A stretch of DNA of 64,000 bases from Siphonodentalium dalli (taxonomy: Eukaryota > Mollusca > Scaphopoda > Gadilida > Siphonodentaliidae): contig CP136063.1 of the NCBI GenBank assembly GCA_032622095.1, positions 36,558,106-36,622,105 on the forward strand, read 5' to 3'. Below the pieces are notes generated by a model. That model worked only from the letters and a program-made list of their open reading frames with translations. It was not told where the DNA came from and ran no database searches. The translations under genes were made by a program, and so were the position numbers. How positions within the stretch are numbered: the first letter of the stretch is position 1; every line of letters begins with the position of its first letter. This document shows, piece after piece, positions 42,301 through 55,535 of the stretch.

Positions 42301-45300
42301 TCAAATTTCGAACCTATTCCAATACTAACGTACCAGTCGTCAAACAAATATTATGGGTTGTATGGTTTTCCGAAACATGATACACTGGTATCCATCCCAA
42401 TGAACAATTTTCTCTCTCAATTTATTTACCAGAATATGAAAGAAAAGTGTTCTCCAAATTAATGGTCATTATTAGACAAGACACGTCACGTCATTTATAT
42501 TAGACAGGCGGGAATAGCTACTGTTATGTAGAATTCTGATAAGACACGACATCCATGTACATACCTGAGCCGGATCGCAGATACATCTAGCACATCTGCT
42601 ATGTCTTGAGAACTGGATGAAGATGACAGCTTTCGATTGTGGCCATTTGTATTAGTATGTCACGATTTTCCTCAACACCACCAAGTCTAGATATAATCTA
42701 CACCATCATCGTGTATTTCACCCCATCATTATTTATTGCTATTCGCTCTAACCATGCAACATTCTACACCGTCATAAACATTCATCTGCACCTCCAAAAA
42801 TGGTTGTTTGTATTGAGGTAAATTCAACCGATTTTGAAGTTGATAGTTTTTAAAATCTATTTTTTCGAACACAAATTCAACAAATACAAAGTCCATATTT
42901 GAGAAAAAATATGGGTACATGTATGTGTACTGAACACGGTGAACAATTATTAACAATAAAGATATACTCACATTTCTTGAGTGATTTTCTTGTGATTATC
43001 CCGATGTCTTCGGCGGTTGAAACATAAATGATCGAACCCCGCCGTCCGCGTGCACAATTTTACCGTCACGCGGTATGCGCCCAATCAGCTGCCTGGTCGC
43101 GGCATATCGATGAATGAATGGATAAACATTCAAATATTATTAAGGTCATCCCTAATAAACACAGGAGTGAGTTGCTATCCGTGCATTCCAGTATATAATG
43201 ACCATTGTAGGGCAAACCCAATGATGTTTTGATTTGTTTGTTCCCCCCACACTATGTAAAGAATACCACTTTGCTTTTGACCACCGACGGTAACATCCCA
43301 CACCCATTAGCAATTTTGACAGTGTCGTAACACCGCCAAAATGTACAGTTTACAAATGGTAGATTTCATTGCTCAGTAATGCTATTTAGGAACTGAATTT
43401 GATGGGTCAAGTTAATGCTCACAGGCTCAAGACCAGGGGCGTAGCGGGCATACAATTATCCATATGGCCAACTAATATGGTGCACAATTTACATATATAT
43501 GCTGTGAAACATGACCTGAGCTGCAAAGCAGTGAGTGGGGGGGGGGGCATAATCGAGTGGGGTGGGGGAACACAAAAGGGGGGTAGAAAAATTGAAATAA
43601 GTAATATTTAATGTAATATTGCGTTAGATAAACTCGATCCTGGCATTGGTGGTATTTCAAGTAGATTATGTACATGTACATGTGTGAGTGACAATTACAT
43701 AATTACATTCGCTGATGTATGTCACTGCAGAAGTTGGCGAGGAGTGTGGAGTATATATATCATACGAGTGGGGTAAACAAACTCCAGTGATGTTATGTAT
43801 ACATGCAGTAACCAAATATTATTTATATAACTTTGTCCAACTTCAGCAGTGTGCGAGAATATCTGACAAGTACATGCACATCCACAATCTTAGCATTGCC
43901 TGACAGCACCGGGTGCACAGTGTAGTTTGTAAGGTGGAGAACATGAAATCGGGTATCACTTCCGAAGTTAATGAGAAATTTGCTCATCCGAAATCCCCCT
44001 CCAAATTGCATGTATACATTGCATTTATGCGACATGCAAGCTGGTTGAAAAAAAATGCTATAGTCTATACCTGAATGACTGAATTTGGCACATGGTTGTG
44101 GCATGCCTACGGTTGGCGATACATGTATCGTAACAACTAAAATTACCAAAATCCACAAGTCAATACCACGTACACATTTGGCCCATGCACTTTCCTGTCA
44201 GTGCTTAGCCCTGGATCATAAACTACATGTAGGAATAGGCATATACAGCCCTATATTGGAAAGGAGTTTGTGTTATGGCTTAAAGATCCATTGGTAGCTG
44301 TTTTTATATACATGTATAATGACAGATCTATACCATACATATGCATACATGTATGCAAGGAATGTGATGCACTTATCATAACTACGTGTACTGCTCAAAT
44401 ATTATGATCAATTCATTGTTCCAATAAGTTAACTGTGCATACCGGGACTGGCAGGATTGTTAACATTGGACTGATTGGAGCTGAACTCATCGGAAATGCA
44501 TTGGAAGGTGATAATGTCCTGCATATTAGAAGTACAAGTACATGTACCGGTATGTCATTCACATTTTCAGCAAAATATGGGTACGGCCAAAACCGTCCAG
44601 CCGTACACAGAATTACGCGCTCGCTCAAGACAGCTGCAATTTGTAATGATCAGCAGGATCTAACGCATGAGAATATTATCTCCTGATTGGTGACCTACTT
44701 TATGGGCTACAGGGTATCCCCAGATAGAGGATTAGGCCTACACAATTCTTTTGTCAAGAGATTCACAACACACCACTGTCCATGCACATATATTAACACT
44801 CAACTGTCACCTCCCAACAAGCAGTGTTTGGCAAATTACCGTACTCTATCATTTGTAAACAATTGGTTCTTATAGTTATTTTCACAAAGAACTCTTGATA
44901 AATATGAATATTATTTTATTGTTCATCATTATTAACACTGTTCAGTACTACACATTGCCATATTTTTCTTAGATATGGATTTTGTGTTTGTTGAATTTGG
45001 GTTTGAAAAAATAGATTTTAAAAACCTCTATAAATTACAAATTTAGTATTTCTAACATAATCCACCATGAATGATGTTACCTTACCTTATGATACTAATA
45101 CGCTGTTATATTATATATAGCGGACGCTGGCTTGTGCTTGAAAATTTTGACCAAAGTTGGGGGGGGGGGGGTGAGACAGCCCCCCCAAACCCCCATGTCG
45201 CCATGTCTCTGTTATCATTGTGCACTTTTGACAACCAATAAAAATTAGTTCAGTTCAGTACATATTATTGTTGTAATATACTGAACTTGTGTTAGAAAGA

Positions 45301-46126
45301 ACAAACATTATTATGGCTTCAAACTTTAAAATCTTCTTCAAACTTTTTAATTTTCAATATTGTAATTATATATTTGGTTATCCATATACATGTAGTAAAA
45401 ATAAAATACCATATAAACTAAAGACAGATAGACATTAGCAGATATATATATAAAACTTTTGTGAGGCACATGTCTTCCCCTTAGTTGGCCCCTTTTTGTA
45501 TCATTTCGTTTCAGCGTGTTTCTGGAACTGAGTTAAACTTTTTCATAAGTTTCTCCCGCGTGAAAAAGGTTGATTACATTTACTCAAAGTGTTCTGTCAA
45601 AGAATACAGTTACAACAAACAACAACATCCATGAATTGTGCCACCAAGATTATACATGTAGTTATTTATCTATGTAGTCGTGTAAACCCAGAAAGCCGCC
45701 GGCGAAAGGTAGCAACACAGCCAACATCACAATTAGTAATATTAGTACAAAACAGAGTTCTGTCACCACAGGGCTATTCAGATTAGGACAAGCTCCTTAT
45801 TGTTTCATACTCTTAATGTATAATTCCTCCTACTCTGATTAGCCCTACATGGTGAGGGAAAGAACAGTCTGAATATTTCATCTGCATGTATTATATATCT
45901 AACGTGTCATCCCATACTGAAATCCGTACATTAACCAATGGATAACTCAGAATGAACCAAATCTAATCTATCGAAACATGTCTCAACCTCTGCATCTATA
46001 TATAGTAATTTCATGTATAAGTAAATAAATTCTATTATAATATTTAGATGTCCTGGATCGACTCATGTGGGTTGTGATATGATGCATCTACATCAGGTCG
46101 CAGCATGAGAAGGAACTTGATATTTA
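42301..46126. other. Gene-poor stretch with dispersed repeats
   Basis: A repeat carrying the frame MDFVFVEF-FEKIDFKN occurs on the - strand at about 42850-42895 and on the + strand at about 44973-45025, with a weaker trace near 52309. TACATGTA palindromes and short G runs are frequent. No gene is supported. Confidence 0.4.
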
Positions 46127-47501
46127 CTAGTCCAAGTCTTCTTGTACTAAAACCAGCTAAGATATTGGGATGGCGATGCTGGCGTTTAGTCCAAGCCCGC
46201 TTGCATACCAATCCTACCACACGAATTATGCCCACGATCTGTGGCGGGAATCTGTGGTGTATTTTACTCGATTTACCTAGCAAATCAATACATGATGCTA
46301 TAGCCTATATACATCGGAAAGGCTTACATCTTATGGTCACAATGGTGTATAATAATCTAACTTTAATGTTAAATTACACATAGAATATTCCGGTTGATTG
46401 CCATAAACATCGATTTGTTTCTCTGTTTGTTTACGTTTTAACCGAAAGCCGAAGTGGTCCGAATAAGTTCGGCATAATCCGCTGTTTGTTCTGAGAATTC
46501 TACTTTCCGTTTCTATATATAGCGCAGGGTTTTCCGAACAAAATAGCGAAAACCGATCGCCGCAAAGTCCAGTTTCCAATGTGCTTTGAGAACAATTCCC
46601 GCACTAAAAACTTAATGACATAATGGAGGATCAGAAAGGTAGTTTTGTTGACAATTTTCGCAAGCAACTTGTCAAAATTGGAGCAAATTAGAACTCTTTG
46701 TGTCTGACTTGCCATGTGTGTGATTTTCATCCATGTGCATTTTGACTTCTGTGTTGATAAAATAATCGGAGAACCGAATCACACAGTTTCGAAATATAGT
46801 TCTTCCGTTTTAGTGGGACTTTTCAAACTTAAGGTTAAAAATTTATACAAATTTTGTTTGATTTTTTGTGTGCTTAACAAGAGCAGTATATTGCTCTGTT
46901 CGCTTAGTATATATCTTAATTTCGCCGAAGTCCACCAAATGTGGGAAATGTAGCACCATATTATTTATTCTAATACTCGTTGTGTTTACACTGTTTTAAA
47001 CTTTGAGAGGGTTGTAATTCCCCGTAATTTATTTAATGTATTACATTTATATCTTCAATGTTTAATTAATCTATTTATTATTTTATTTATTGACACACAT
47101 AATTACGATTACAATGGAGAATTCTTCGTAATTTGCGTTGTTGTCCAAAATCTACGGAATATTTTCAACGGAAAATGCCGAACACAGTTCGCGAGGTCAA
47201 CCGAGTTCGCATACTTTTAAAAAATTGTAAACATTGAGGTAAATGTCTCTTTTCGCATTAAATTACCGTTTTAAATTCACAACTGATGTGGGTTTCAGAT
47301 AAAATAGCATGTCTTCTGCGGAAAATATCCGTTTATTGTCGCAATTGTGATATTTTATTTCATATAATTGTGGTTTTATTTGAGCGGGTCACTAACGCTT
47401 AAGCCGTGTCATAAGCGAGCATATAGGGCGGTCTTGGACTAAACGCCAGCATCGCCATCCCAATATCTTAGCTGGTTTTAGTACAAGAAGACTTGGACTA
47501 G
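46127..47501. mobile_element. Possible 1.4 kb element bounded by 69 bp perfect inverted repeats
   Basis: 46127-46195 (CTAGTCCAAGTCTTCTTGTA ...) and 47433-47501 are exact reverse complements. The outer flanks do not show an obvious duplication. Nothing coding is recognised between. It could be a transposon or a recombination-derived inverted duplication. Confidence 0.6.
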
Positions 47502-47565
47502 GTATTTACATGACCAATTATATCATTGCAACATGAAAATATACTGTGAACTGTGACATGCCCAC

Positions 47566-47566
<1 letters not shown>

Positions 47567-47601
<35 letters not shown>
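47567..47601. repeat. 35-base C tract
   Basis: The longest uninterrupted poly-C in the window. Polyproline or polyglycine frames across it are artefacts. Confidence 0.95.
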
Positions 47602-47901
47602 TGCCCACACCCCTCCCATACCCATCCCCAAAATCTTTATATTTGTCGCACACCATTGCACCACCTGTAAATATACACAGCAACTTTAATATCAATATAA
47701 TATTAATCTCATATATTTGTATAAGGGTCCTGCCCTCATAAGCCCAGCTTTTGTGGGATCCTGTTGTATATAACATGTTATTATTCTATAAATATCAAAT
47801 AAAAACTTATTGAATTGAATTGAATTCACATGCTTTTTCGTTTTTGAGATTTTTTGAAATATTTTGCATATAGTGCTGTATAGTGTATATATAATATAGC
47901 C

Positions 47902-48646
47902 TAGGGTCCGGCGAATCCGCGATTTTGTTCGAATCGAATCAGAGACGCGGATTTCACATCAAAGCGAATCTCGAATCGAATCTTACTCCCCGTGGTAAAT
48001 CGACAAGTACAATGTACTGGAGTTATGTCGGCGATCCCACTGCAGCGTGAGTGTCTCCCCATACCATCACGTGTGCGTGTTTGGCAGCTTGCCGTGTGGA
48101 CCTGCGTAACAATAAAAAATGTTGAGAACGGCACATGTGTTGCCGGTTAATTTTCGTTTTGAGTCTTTCTTTTCTTTTGCCTCATGGTGGATTGCAGGAT
48201 GACTGCAGCTAAGGTGTGCCCATAAGTGGGAGGTAGTGCCCGTTTTCTGAACTGATAGTACAGTCGTGCACGATTTGCACCTGAATTTGTCAACGCTGCA
48301 TTCAAAATAACTTTTAATTTCCGCCATTATAACTTTGGATAAATAAAAATAGGGAAGGGCACAAGAGATGGATCGATGATATGGATATTTCGCCGCCGCG
48401 ACGACCCAAGAGCAATAACACTATTAAAATATACTGAACGAAACAGGACCGCATCTCGTGCACTGACTGTGTTCGCAATGACATCTGCGTGCGTTTGTTT
48501 TAGAGCTTTTGTAGGACACGCTGTTCAACAAGTTCGTACAGAATGAGGTTAATGTGGTGATTCGAACTACATTCGAATCACACGATCGATTTCGAATCGA
48601 ATCAGTAAGACGATTTCGAATCGAATCGAAGCTTCGCCGGACCCTA
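47902..48646. mobile_element. hAT-derived element, 745 bp, keeping a BED-finger exon
   Basis: Ends TAGGGTCCGGCGAA ... TTCGCCGGACCCTA are inverted, with subterminal CGAATCGAATC repeats. The flanks (ATATAGCC and ATATAATA) match only partly, so the target duplication is uncertain. A coding remnant lies inside at 48067-48327. Confidence 0.8.
48067..48327 (-). pseudogene. BED-type zinc-finger exon of a hAT transposase
   Basis: An ATG-led 86-codon frame beginning MAEIKSYFECSVDKFRCKSC and continuing GTTSHLWAHLSCSHP. The CxxC then HLxxHLxxxHP arrangement is the BED finger found at the N-terminus of hAT transposases, which binds the element's ends. The rest of the transposase is missing, so the element is an internal-deletion derivative that kept its first coding segment. 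Confidence 0.75.
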
Positions 48647-49680
48647 ATATAATAGTAATTTAGAGCATAAACATAACCATTTGATTGAGTTTCGCAACTT
48701 AGAATTGCCTAAGTTAAGGGCTTTGTGGACCCAATTTTTCCAAAATTTTCCAAAATATTATAGAGTCCAAATAAAGGGTTCTGTTCATGTATATTAGTAA
48801 TAATAGAAACCATGGGGTACCGGTACTGCGTTATGCAGTAGGTCCCTAGATTTGCGTAGGTCTCTGTAGGTCACTCAATTCTCGTAGGTTCCCACAGTAA
48901 TGCAATATATAGTAGGTCTACATGATTTATTGACTGATAAAATGGATTGCTACCACTAAATGATCATGTTAGATGTTACTTTGCAATTGATTTTGGGAAT
49001 AATCGAACAATCGTCAGTGGTGCCGATTAATCGATTTTCATTTTGAAAATCGACTTTTTTAGTTCAAATAACAATGCATATTATACAACAACACAAGAAC
49101 GCTGGAATACAGCGTATTTGCAAAGAACTTATCTCAACTTAAGAGGCAATATTTTGCACCGTATTTACAGCACTAATCTAACCCAGAAACCCACCCACGC
49201 AAACATTTGTGACAATGTAACTTTCAGTTGCGGTGTCTTTTGAAGTCGGGCCGACAGAGTAATCTAGTTCCGTCTTGGTTTCACGTCACGGCGGTTTTTC
49301 ATTTAATGTGCCGACGCATGTGTATACTCCGCGGACAAACTCGTATTCTTGAATAAGAATATTAACGATCGAATGAATTGAGAGATTCCTGACTTTGAAT
49401 TAAGGCACGATCCCGAACTTCAAATTCAATTAATGCACAATCCCAAATTCACGAACAGTCTCACGAAGCACGTGGCCCGACGAGAGTTGGGAGTATTTTT
49501 CCGATTTTTTCGTTCAATTTGTTTACTCAAAATGATTTCTGAATCTGCTTAGTGCTTAGGCCTAAAAAAAAAACTTATTTATTTCCTATTACGGTGCCAA
49601 ACAATTCCAGGTAGGTAGGTCTGGGTAGGTAGGGATTTTTTTTTTTTTTGGTAATATTTTTTTATTTTTCCCCAGAACAG
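48647..49680. other. Repeat-derived non-coding stretch
   Basis: Contains a GATTAATCGATTTT-rich segment (49020-49060) related to 51935-51985 and a fragment of the TTAGGCCTAAAAAAA Harbinger-like end (about 49556). The outer element that these might bound (49000-51990) could not be established. Confidence 0.45.
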
Positions 49681-49688
49681 TTAAGAAG

Positions 49689-50622
49689 TAGTGTTCAAAC
49701 GATTAGTCGACAAATAATCGTCGACGTTGGTTTGTCGGAAAATCGACTCTAACTTCCACAGTCGACTAGTCGGAATACAGTATATAATCTCATCAGCTGG
49801 CCTTGACAATGCATGGTTTCACTAAATGTGGGTCAGAAAAGCAGCAAAGATAGCTAGTCTATGTCCAAGAAGCTTTCCAAAGTCCGAACATATGTAATAA
49901 TGTCGAGCTTGACATAGAACTACGCCGAAACGGCGAAATTGTCATGAAACGACGACCATTAACTTGCTGAGAAAATTATTCTTTTTATATATATACTCCC
50001 TATACCGCGGACGCAACAATTCGTAGTGCGCATTTTTAACCAACACAGGTAAAGAGGGAGGGGCTTCCACAAAAGTGTTCGTCGATATTAACTGAGTCTA
50101 ACTCTCCGCTTGCTACGTATGCCTTACGGAAGTTATGGCAACTTATGGCCTATGTACGCATCATTGTATATATACTCATTATAATGTGTGTCACACAGTG
50201 TATGTGTTTTTTTTTATTTTTTTTTATTTTGATCTGACTCGGGAGACTGAGTATCGTTTATTTTCTATACCCTGGCAGGGAAGTATTTATTTGATTTCAT
50301 GATTAAACAGAAAATCCCTCAATTATTTCCTCAATTATTTATTCTCATTATCATCGTAGATTCGTCGGGAACTTATTTGCGATCGGTGGGTTTCTAGAGC
50401 ACCGGTTCATTTGCAACAAAACCACGTGACGTGTCACGTGATTCAATTCTCCGATCACAGTAGAGTGTAAATATTGTGATGATGGCACGGAATTTGTAAT
50501 TTTCTTTCACATGTGTTTCATTAGTATAAGGTTGGTGATGTATTTGGCCGACTAGTCGACGTCGACTCGACTTTTGGGGTTCGACTAGTCGACTCCAGAA
50601 TCCCAGAGTCGTTTGAACACTA
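49689..50622. mobile_element. Non-autonomous hAT element, 934 bp
   Basis: Inverted ends TAGTGTTCAAACGA ... TCGTTTGAACACTA with exact 8 bp duplication TTAAGAAG (49681-49688 and 50623-50630). Subterminal CGACTAGTCGAC repeats lie at both ends. No transposase frame. Confidence 0.92.
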
Positions 50623-50630
50623 TTAAGAAG

Positions 50631-52498
50631 TACATTAATGCTTACTCTTTATACTTGTGTTAAGGCTGTCGATGTATATTGCAAGTAAACACTTAATGTA
50701 ACATGATAAGTAATTGTCAATGTGAACAAACAAATGCCTCCCAGGCACTCAGTTATGCAGCTCTCTTGTAATTATTCTCTCAGTTTAGATTGTGGTGGCA
50801 CATCTTCCTCAGAGCACAATATTGACATATCAACAGGCCCAAGACATACACCATAATAGGGCTTTTCTATTACTTTATAATAACATAACTTGTATGATAT
50901 TAATTCAAGCCTCACTTAAATATTTGGTCATACACCTCAGGACCTAAGACACATATCTCACATGCGCCTCAGACACATTGCACGGGGTGTAAATGTTCCT
51001 CACTGAAATATAAAGTCCCACACCACACTGAAAATGGTACCACAGGCCACACATTGACTGATGTACCACACCTCAGCATTCAAATTGGCCCCAACTTTGA
51101 AGTTCCTTATACACACTGGCATATGCATGCTTGTAAGTTTGATACACCCAAACAAACCAGTAGATAATTTCATGTGCCTTTTTAGTGCCCATCCCAGAAG
51201 GGTGTTTGATATGGTAGACATGCAGTCATCTTTATACTGTCTGTATACATACTAGTAACTATGCATGAACACTATGAATCCTTGATTGACTGGGGAGAGG
51301 AACTTTAAATTCTGATATAGAATGTCTTCTACATGTATATTGCTCTCTAACAGATAAGACTTCTTCCCACAAGACATGGGAGTTGAACAAACAAGATTAC
51401 CACAGGCAGGTTTTAAAGACTGCAGATTTTTTGGTGAGATTGGGATTCATCTGCAACCACAAATGGACATGTATTTTAATAGAAGTAAATTGTTTTTGAA
51501 AATTATTGCTGCTTAATGTAAACATAGTATATTATATATTTAACAATATAGATGTGTGTACATGCCAATTACATGCATTAAAAAAAAAGGGGTTAAATTT
51601 TTTTTTTGGGTTGAAATTTGAAAAAAAAAGTCCAGGTCGGCCCAATTTCGGCAGGTCGGTCGGGTAACCGGAAACACAGATGTTTTTTTTTTTGCCTTAC
51701 ATAAAGTTCATAAACTACGAGTAATTATTTGTTTTTATTGTTTAATAGAGGCATTTGAATTTATATGGGAGCAAATTTTCAGAACTAATGCCCTTCATTT
51801 CCGATGTGCGGTGCCCATATAACGGTTATACTTACCGTCTTACACCTACCAGACGCACCTCTTAATAGTCTCGTTTTTTGGCATCTATTTACTACAAATT
51901 AAATCTCTATTTGAGATTTAATTTCATGTGTAGAAAAATCGATTAATCGTCGATTATAGCCACTGATTAATCGATTTTGAAAATCCAATATCGGGGCAAG
52001 CCTACAGATCACCATACTAATTCTAGTAAGTAGGTCACCACTCACTCAGGGTGATCACTCATGTGGAAGTTTGACATTGGTAAAAGGCCATTCACACTAG
52101 ACTGGACATCAGCCATGAAAGGTTGACCCATTAACTGCTGCCTCTCAGTCAACCATATTATGAAGTTAGTATATCATTTGTCAACAACCGGTTAAAAGTA
52201 ATTTTATCAAAGAACACTCAAGAAATATAATATTTTTTTTGTAATACATCATTCATCACAGTGTTCAGTACATATTCCCATATTTGATTCTTAGAATTGG
52301 ACTTTGTTTTTCTTGGACCATTGCCTGTAAATAATAGTTTTAAGACATGAGAAATTTATATTTCAAGATATGCTCCAAAGTCGAACCTAGGCTCGCCACA
52401 ATTATTCGATTAATCGGCTAACCTTCGACACTACGACAGGTGCGGTAGTCAACTGTTATTTACTTTCCTCGACTAATCACCCAAGGAGGGGGGGGGGG
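50631..52498. other. No recognised gene
   Basis: Short open frames only. A GAAAAATCGATTAATCG segment (51935-51985) and AAAAAAAAG/TTTTTTTT runs are repeat traces. Confidence 0.4.
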
Positions 52499-52506
52499 GT
52501 ATGGTT

Positions 52507-53381
52507 TAGAGGTGCCACGATTATTGATTTTGATAATCGATAATCGGTAGTCAATAATCGACTATAATCGATTAATCGTACCTAATAACTTCAGTGGAAG
52601 ATTTCCGTAATATGGCCTATTGGCTGGGGGCTGGTTAAATGCACTGTCGCTGATTGTGGCATCGGCTGATGTAATTTTTTACATTAATAAAGTGCATCAT
52701 AAACCACTGTTAATGACCAATGAACACAATGTATTGAATACCACCACAGTTCTCGGCGATGTTATGATTATAATATTTGTGAGTTCATTTGAACGAACGT
52801 TGCGATTGATTTCAGTTATGAATAGCCAAACATACAAACAATATAAAAGTAGGAAAGTTAGAAACTATAAGTTTCATCAAACATCCAGTGCGTGGTTAAC
52901 AATCACAAACGTGTGCCCCCACCCGCAAATTACAGGACTTAGAACAAGTTAAGTATGATACACGATAACCTGTATTAGTAACATCTAAGGTGACAGTCGG
53001 CACATTTCAAAGCCATAGTGCCACCTGTCAAGTTTAAATTTATATACAACGACGTCGCCATAAGTTCAAAGCTGCAGTGCCACCTATTTGTAGAATATAC
53101 AATGGGCCGAAGAGTAACCATGTAGCATCATCAAATGAACTGCCGAGTGTTTGCAACATAAGTTAGTAGTGCTCATGTTGTCGGAATCTATTTGATTATA
53201 TTGATGTTGTTAACCCTTCGGTTGTAGATTAAACTGTGTAAAAGAAACACCGTATTCAATAATACCTGGCATTTTCCGACGTCTGAAATAAATAACGCAG
53301 ATTAATCGACTATGGCAATGGTAATCGATTATCGGCTTTATCAACGGTTCATCGATTATACGATTAATCGTGGCACCCCTA
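52507..53381. mobile_element. Non-autonomous hAT element, 875 bp
   Basis: Ends TAGAGGTGCCACGATTA ... TAATCGTGGCACCCCTA are inverted with one mismatch. The 8 bp duplication GTATGGTT is exact (52499-52506 and 53382-53389). GATAATCGATAATCGG-type subterminal repeats. A 110-codon frame inside (52620-52952) shows no transposase features. Confidence 0.92.
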
Positions 53382-53767
53382 GTATGGTTGTGAATGTAAG
53401 CAGTACGTACATGTATTGTACCGGTACTATGCACAAATGCCATGCATGGAAGTAAAAGTTAACAGTGTACATGTGTATGTAGCACAATTTATCACCTGAC
53501 AGCCTGTTCTCTCGCCACTTCTAATGAGGCTTCGTTTGTCTTTGATGTCGCAGCCGACAGTTGGCGGTAATCTTCAAAGAAATGGGTGTGCGACATGTTC
53601 TCAGTCGTGGCGGACCAGCGGCTTCCTTTGATATCGTGTTACGGCATTGTTATTGATTATAAATTATGTTCAACTGTGGAATTATGTTTCTATGGATTGG
53701 TAATTAGCGATCATTTTTAGCCAAAATGGACGAGTGCATCGGACTACCGTACATCTATGTTCATTTA

Positions 53768-54675
53768 TAGCTCAACTTTACTTTGTAAAGTTTCAGCTAT
53801 TGCCATGGCTTTGTCGTCCGTCGTACGTGTGTGTGTGATGCGTCAACAATACAGGCTACAGGTCGTACCTTTGATCGGATCATTATGAAATTTGTCATAG
53901 CTGTTGACATCAACATTTAGACCGGAATGATTCATTTTGGGGTTATTCGAAGAAAAAAATATGGCCGCCAGCAGTCATCTTGGATTTCAATATTCAATCC
54001 ATTAGCACGGGCTACAGGCCGTACTATTCGTCTGATCGTCATGAAATTTGTCATGGATGTTAATATTGACATGTAGATGGGAACGAGTAATTTTGGGGTC
54101 ACTCGGCCAAAAAACATGGCCGCCAGCAGCCATCTTGGATTTTACTCTTTGCATGACTAAATCATTTAGCACGGGCTACAGGTCGTTGCGTTGGTCAGAT
54201 GGTATTGAAATTTGTCATGGATGATAACAATGACATGTAGATGGTAACGAAACGTTTTGGGGTCATTTGGTCAAAAAACATGGCCGCCAGCAGCCATCTT
54301 GGATTTTACTCTTTGTATGACTAAATTCTTTAGCATGGGCTACAGGTCGTACCTTCAGTCTGAACGTCATAAAATTTGTCATGGATGTTAAAACGATGAC
54401 ATGTAGATGGGAACGACTCATTTTGGGGTCATTCGGCCGAAAACATGGCCGCCAGCAGCCATCTTGGATTTTACTTTTCTCTTCATGTCTATAAACTAGT
54501 ATTAGACATTCAACATTCCACATTCCTAATCGCTCCATTGACGGTAATACATTAAATTATTCCCTTTCCAAGTTGAGCTACAGTGTCATTGACACTTTCA
54601 TTGGGTCATTCGAGCAAAAAACATGGCCGCCAGCTGCCATCTTGGATTTTACTCTTTGTATGATTAAATCCTTTA
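53768..54675. repeat. 164 bp repeat block with terminal AGCTCAACTTTACTT sequence
   Basis: Begins AGCTCAACTTTACTTTGTAA, then at least four units at ~164 bp spacing (GCTACAGG near 53850, 54011, 54175 and 54339), then TTCCCTTTCCAAGTTGAGCT (about 54560). The AGCTCAACTT / AAGTTGAGCT pair gives the array inverted ends. The following units are interrupted by the Harbinger-like element. Confidence 0.8.
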
Positions 54676-55143
54676 GGCCTAAAAAAAAAAGACGTTTGTT
54701 TCCGCTAACCTGACCGACCCTATTTTAAACCCCCGACCCTAAAAAAAAATCGCACCAAAAAAACCAAAAAACAAACAAATTTGATTTAAATTTTTTTTTT
54801 TTTCAATTTAGGTCCCAATTCATATCATAACAAGATGCAAAACAGTAATATATTTATATATATTGCCTTAAGAAAATTTAAGTTTACAAACAAAATTAAG
54901 TTTAACAGTTGGAATCATACCGTACTGTAAAGTATGTTTGGCTTTATCTAGCTTTCATCTGTGAAAACTTCAAATAGTTTGAGTTCAGGTTTGTTATCAT
55001 TCACCCTTCAGTATTTCAATCAAATACAGTACAGGAACATTAACAATTTGATCAAATCAACCTGGTTATCAGGTGGGATATCATAATACCAAATGAAAAA
55101 TTAACATAGAGATTAGTACTATAAATAGTAATTACTAACTTAA

Positions 55144-55535
55144 CCCTTTACCCAACAGAACGGCCCTGTGCCAATGCATTCTCTTATATATGCGAGTCGA
55201 CCATAGGTCGCCTCGCATATATAAGAGAATGCATAGGCTTAACACATTAAAAATTATAAAATTGTTAAAGAATGTAAGAAAAAATGGTAAAAAGTGTTAA
55301 AAAAAGATTTTTTTTAGGCCAATGCATTCTCTTATATATGCGAGGCGACCTATGGTCGACTCGCATATATAAGAGAATGCATTGGCACAGGGCATAACTG
55401 TAACTATCACAATGTGGTCAAGGAGCCGGTTCCAATGATATCCATATTTGTATGGTTCTATTGAGACAGACCGAAGATATTTTAGGCTGTTGAAGCTTTA
55501 TTTGGCCGGTTTTGGCCGGTTTGTTGGGTAAAGGG
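55144..55535. mobile_element. 392 bp piggyBac-like MITE with TTAA duplication
   Basis: Ends CCCTTTACCCAACA ... TGTTGGGTAAAGGG are perfect inverses flanked by TTAA (55140-55143 and 55536-55539). Two internal hairpins contain GCATTCTCTTATATATGCGA. The parallel sequence near 20610 lacks the insert and has a single TTAA, an empty site in the related copy. Confidence 0.9.

Noticed and set aside
43823-44158. 111-codon - strand frame beginning with a hydrophobic, signal-like stretch
   Set aside because: Starts at a TTG, shows no recognisable family, no neighbouring exon and no splice support.
47498-47776. Polyglycine/polyproline frames on both strands
   Set aside because: Produced entirely by the 35-base C tract.
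49000-51990. Outer transposon enclosing the hAT element at 49689
   Set aside because: GATTAATCGATTTT-type sequence occurs at both sides, but ends and duplication could not be matched.
52620-52952. 110-codon frame inside the hAT element at 52507
   Set aside because: No BED finger, hAT dimerisation or other transposase motif; likely chance in non-coding sequence.
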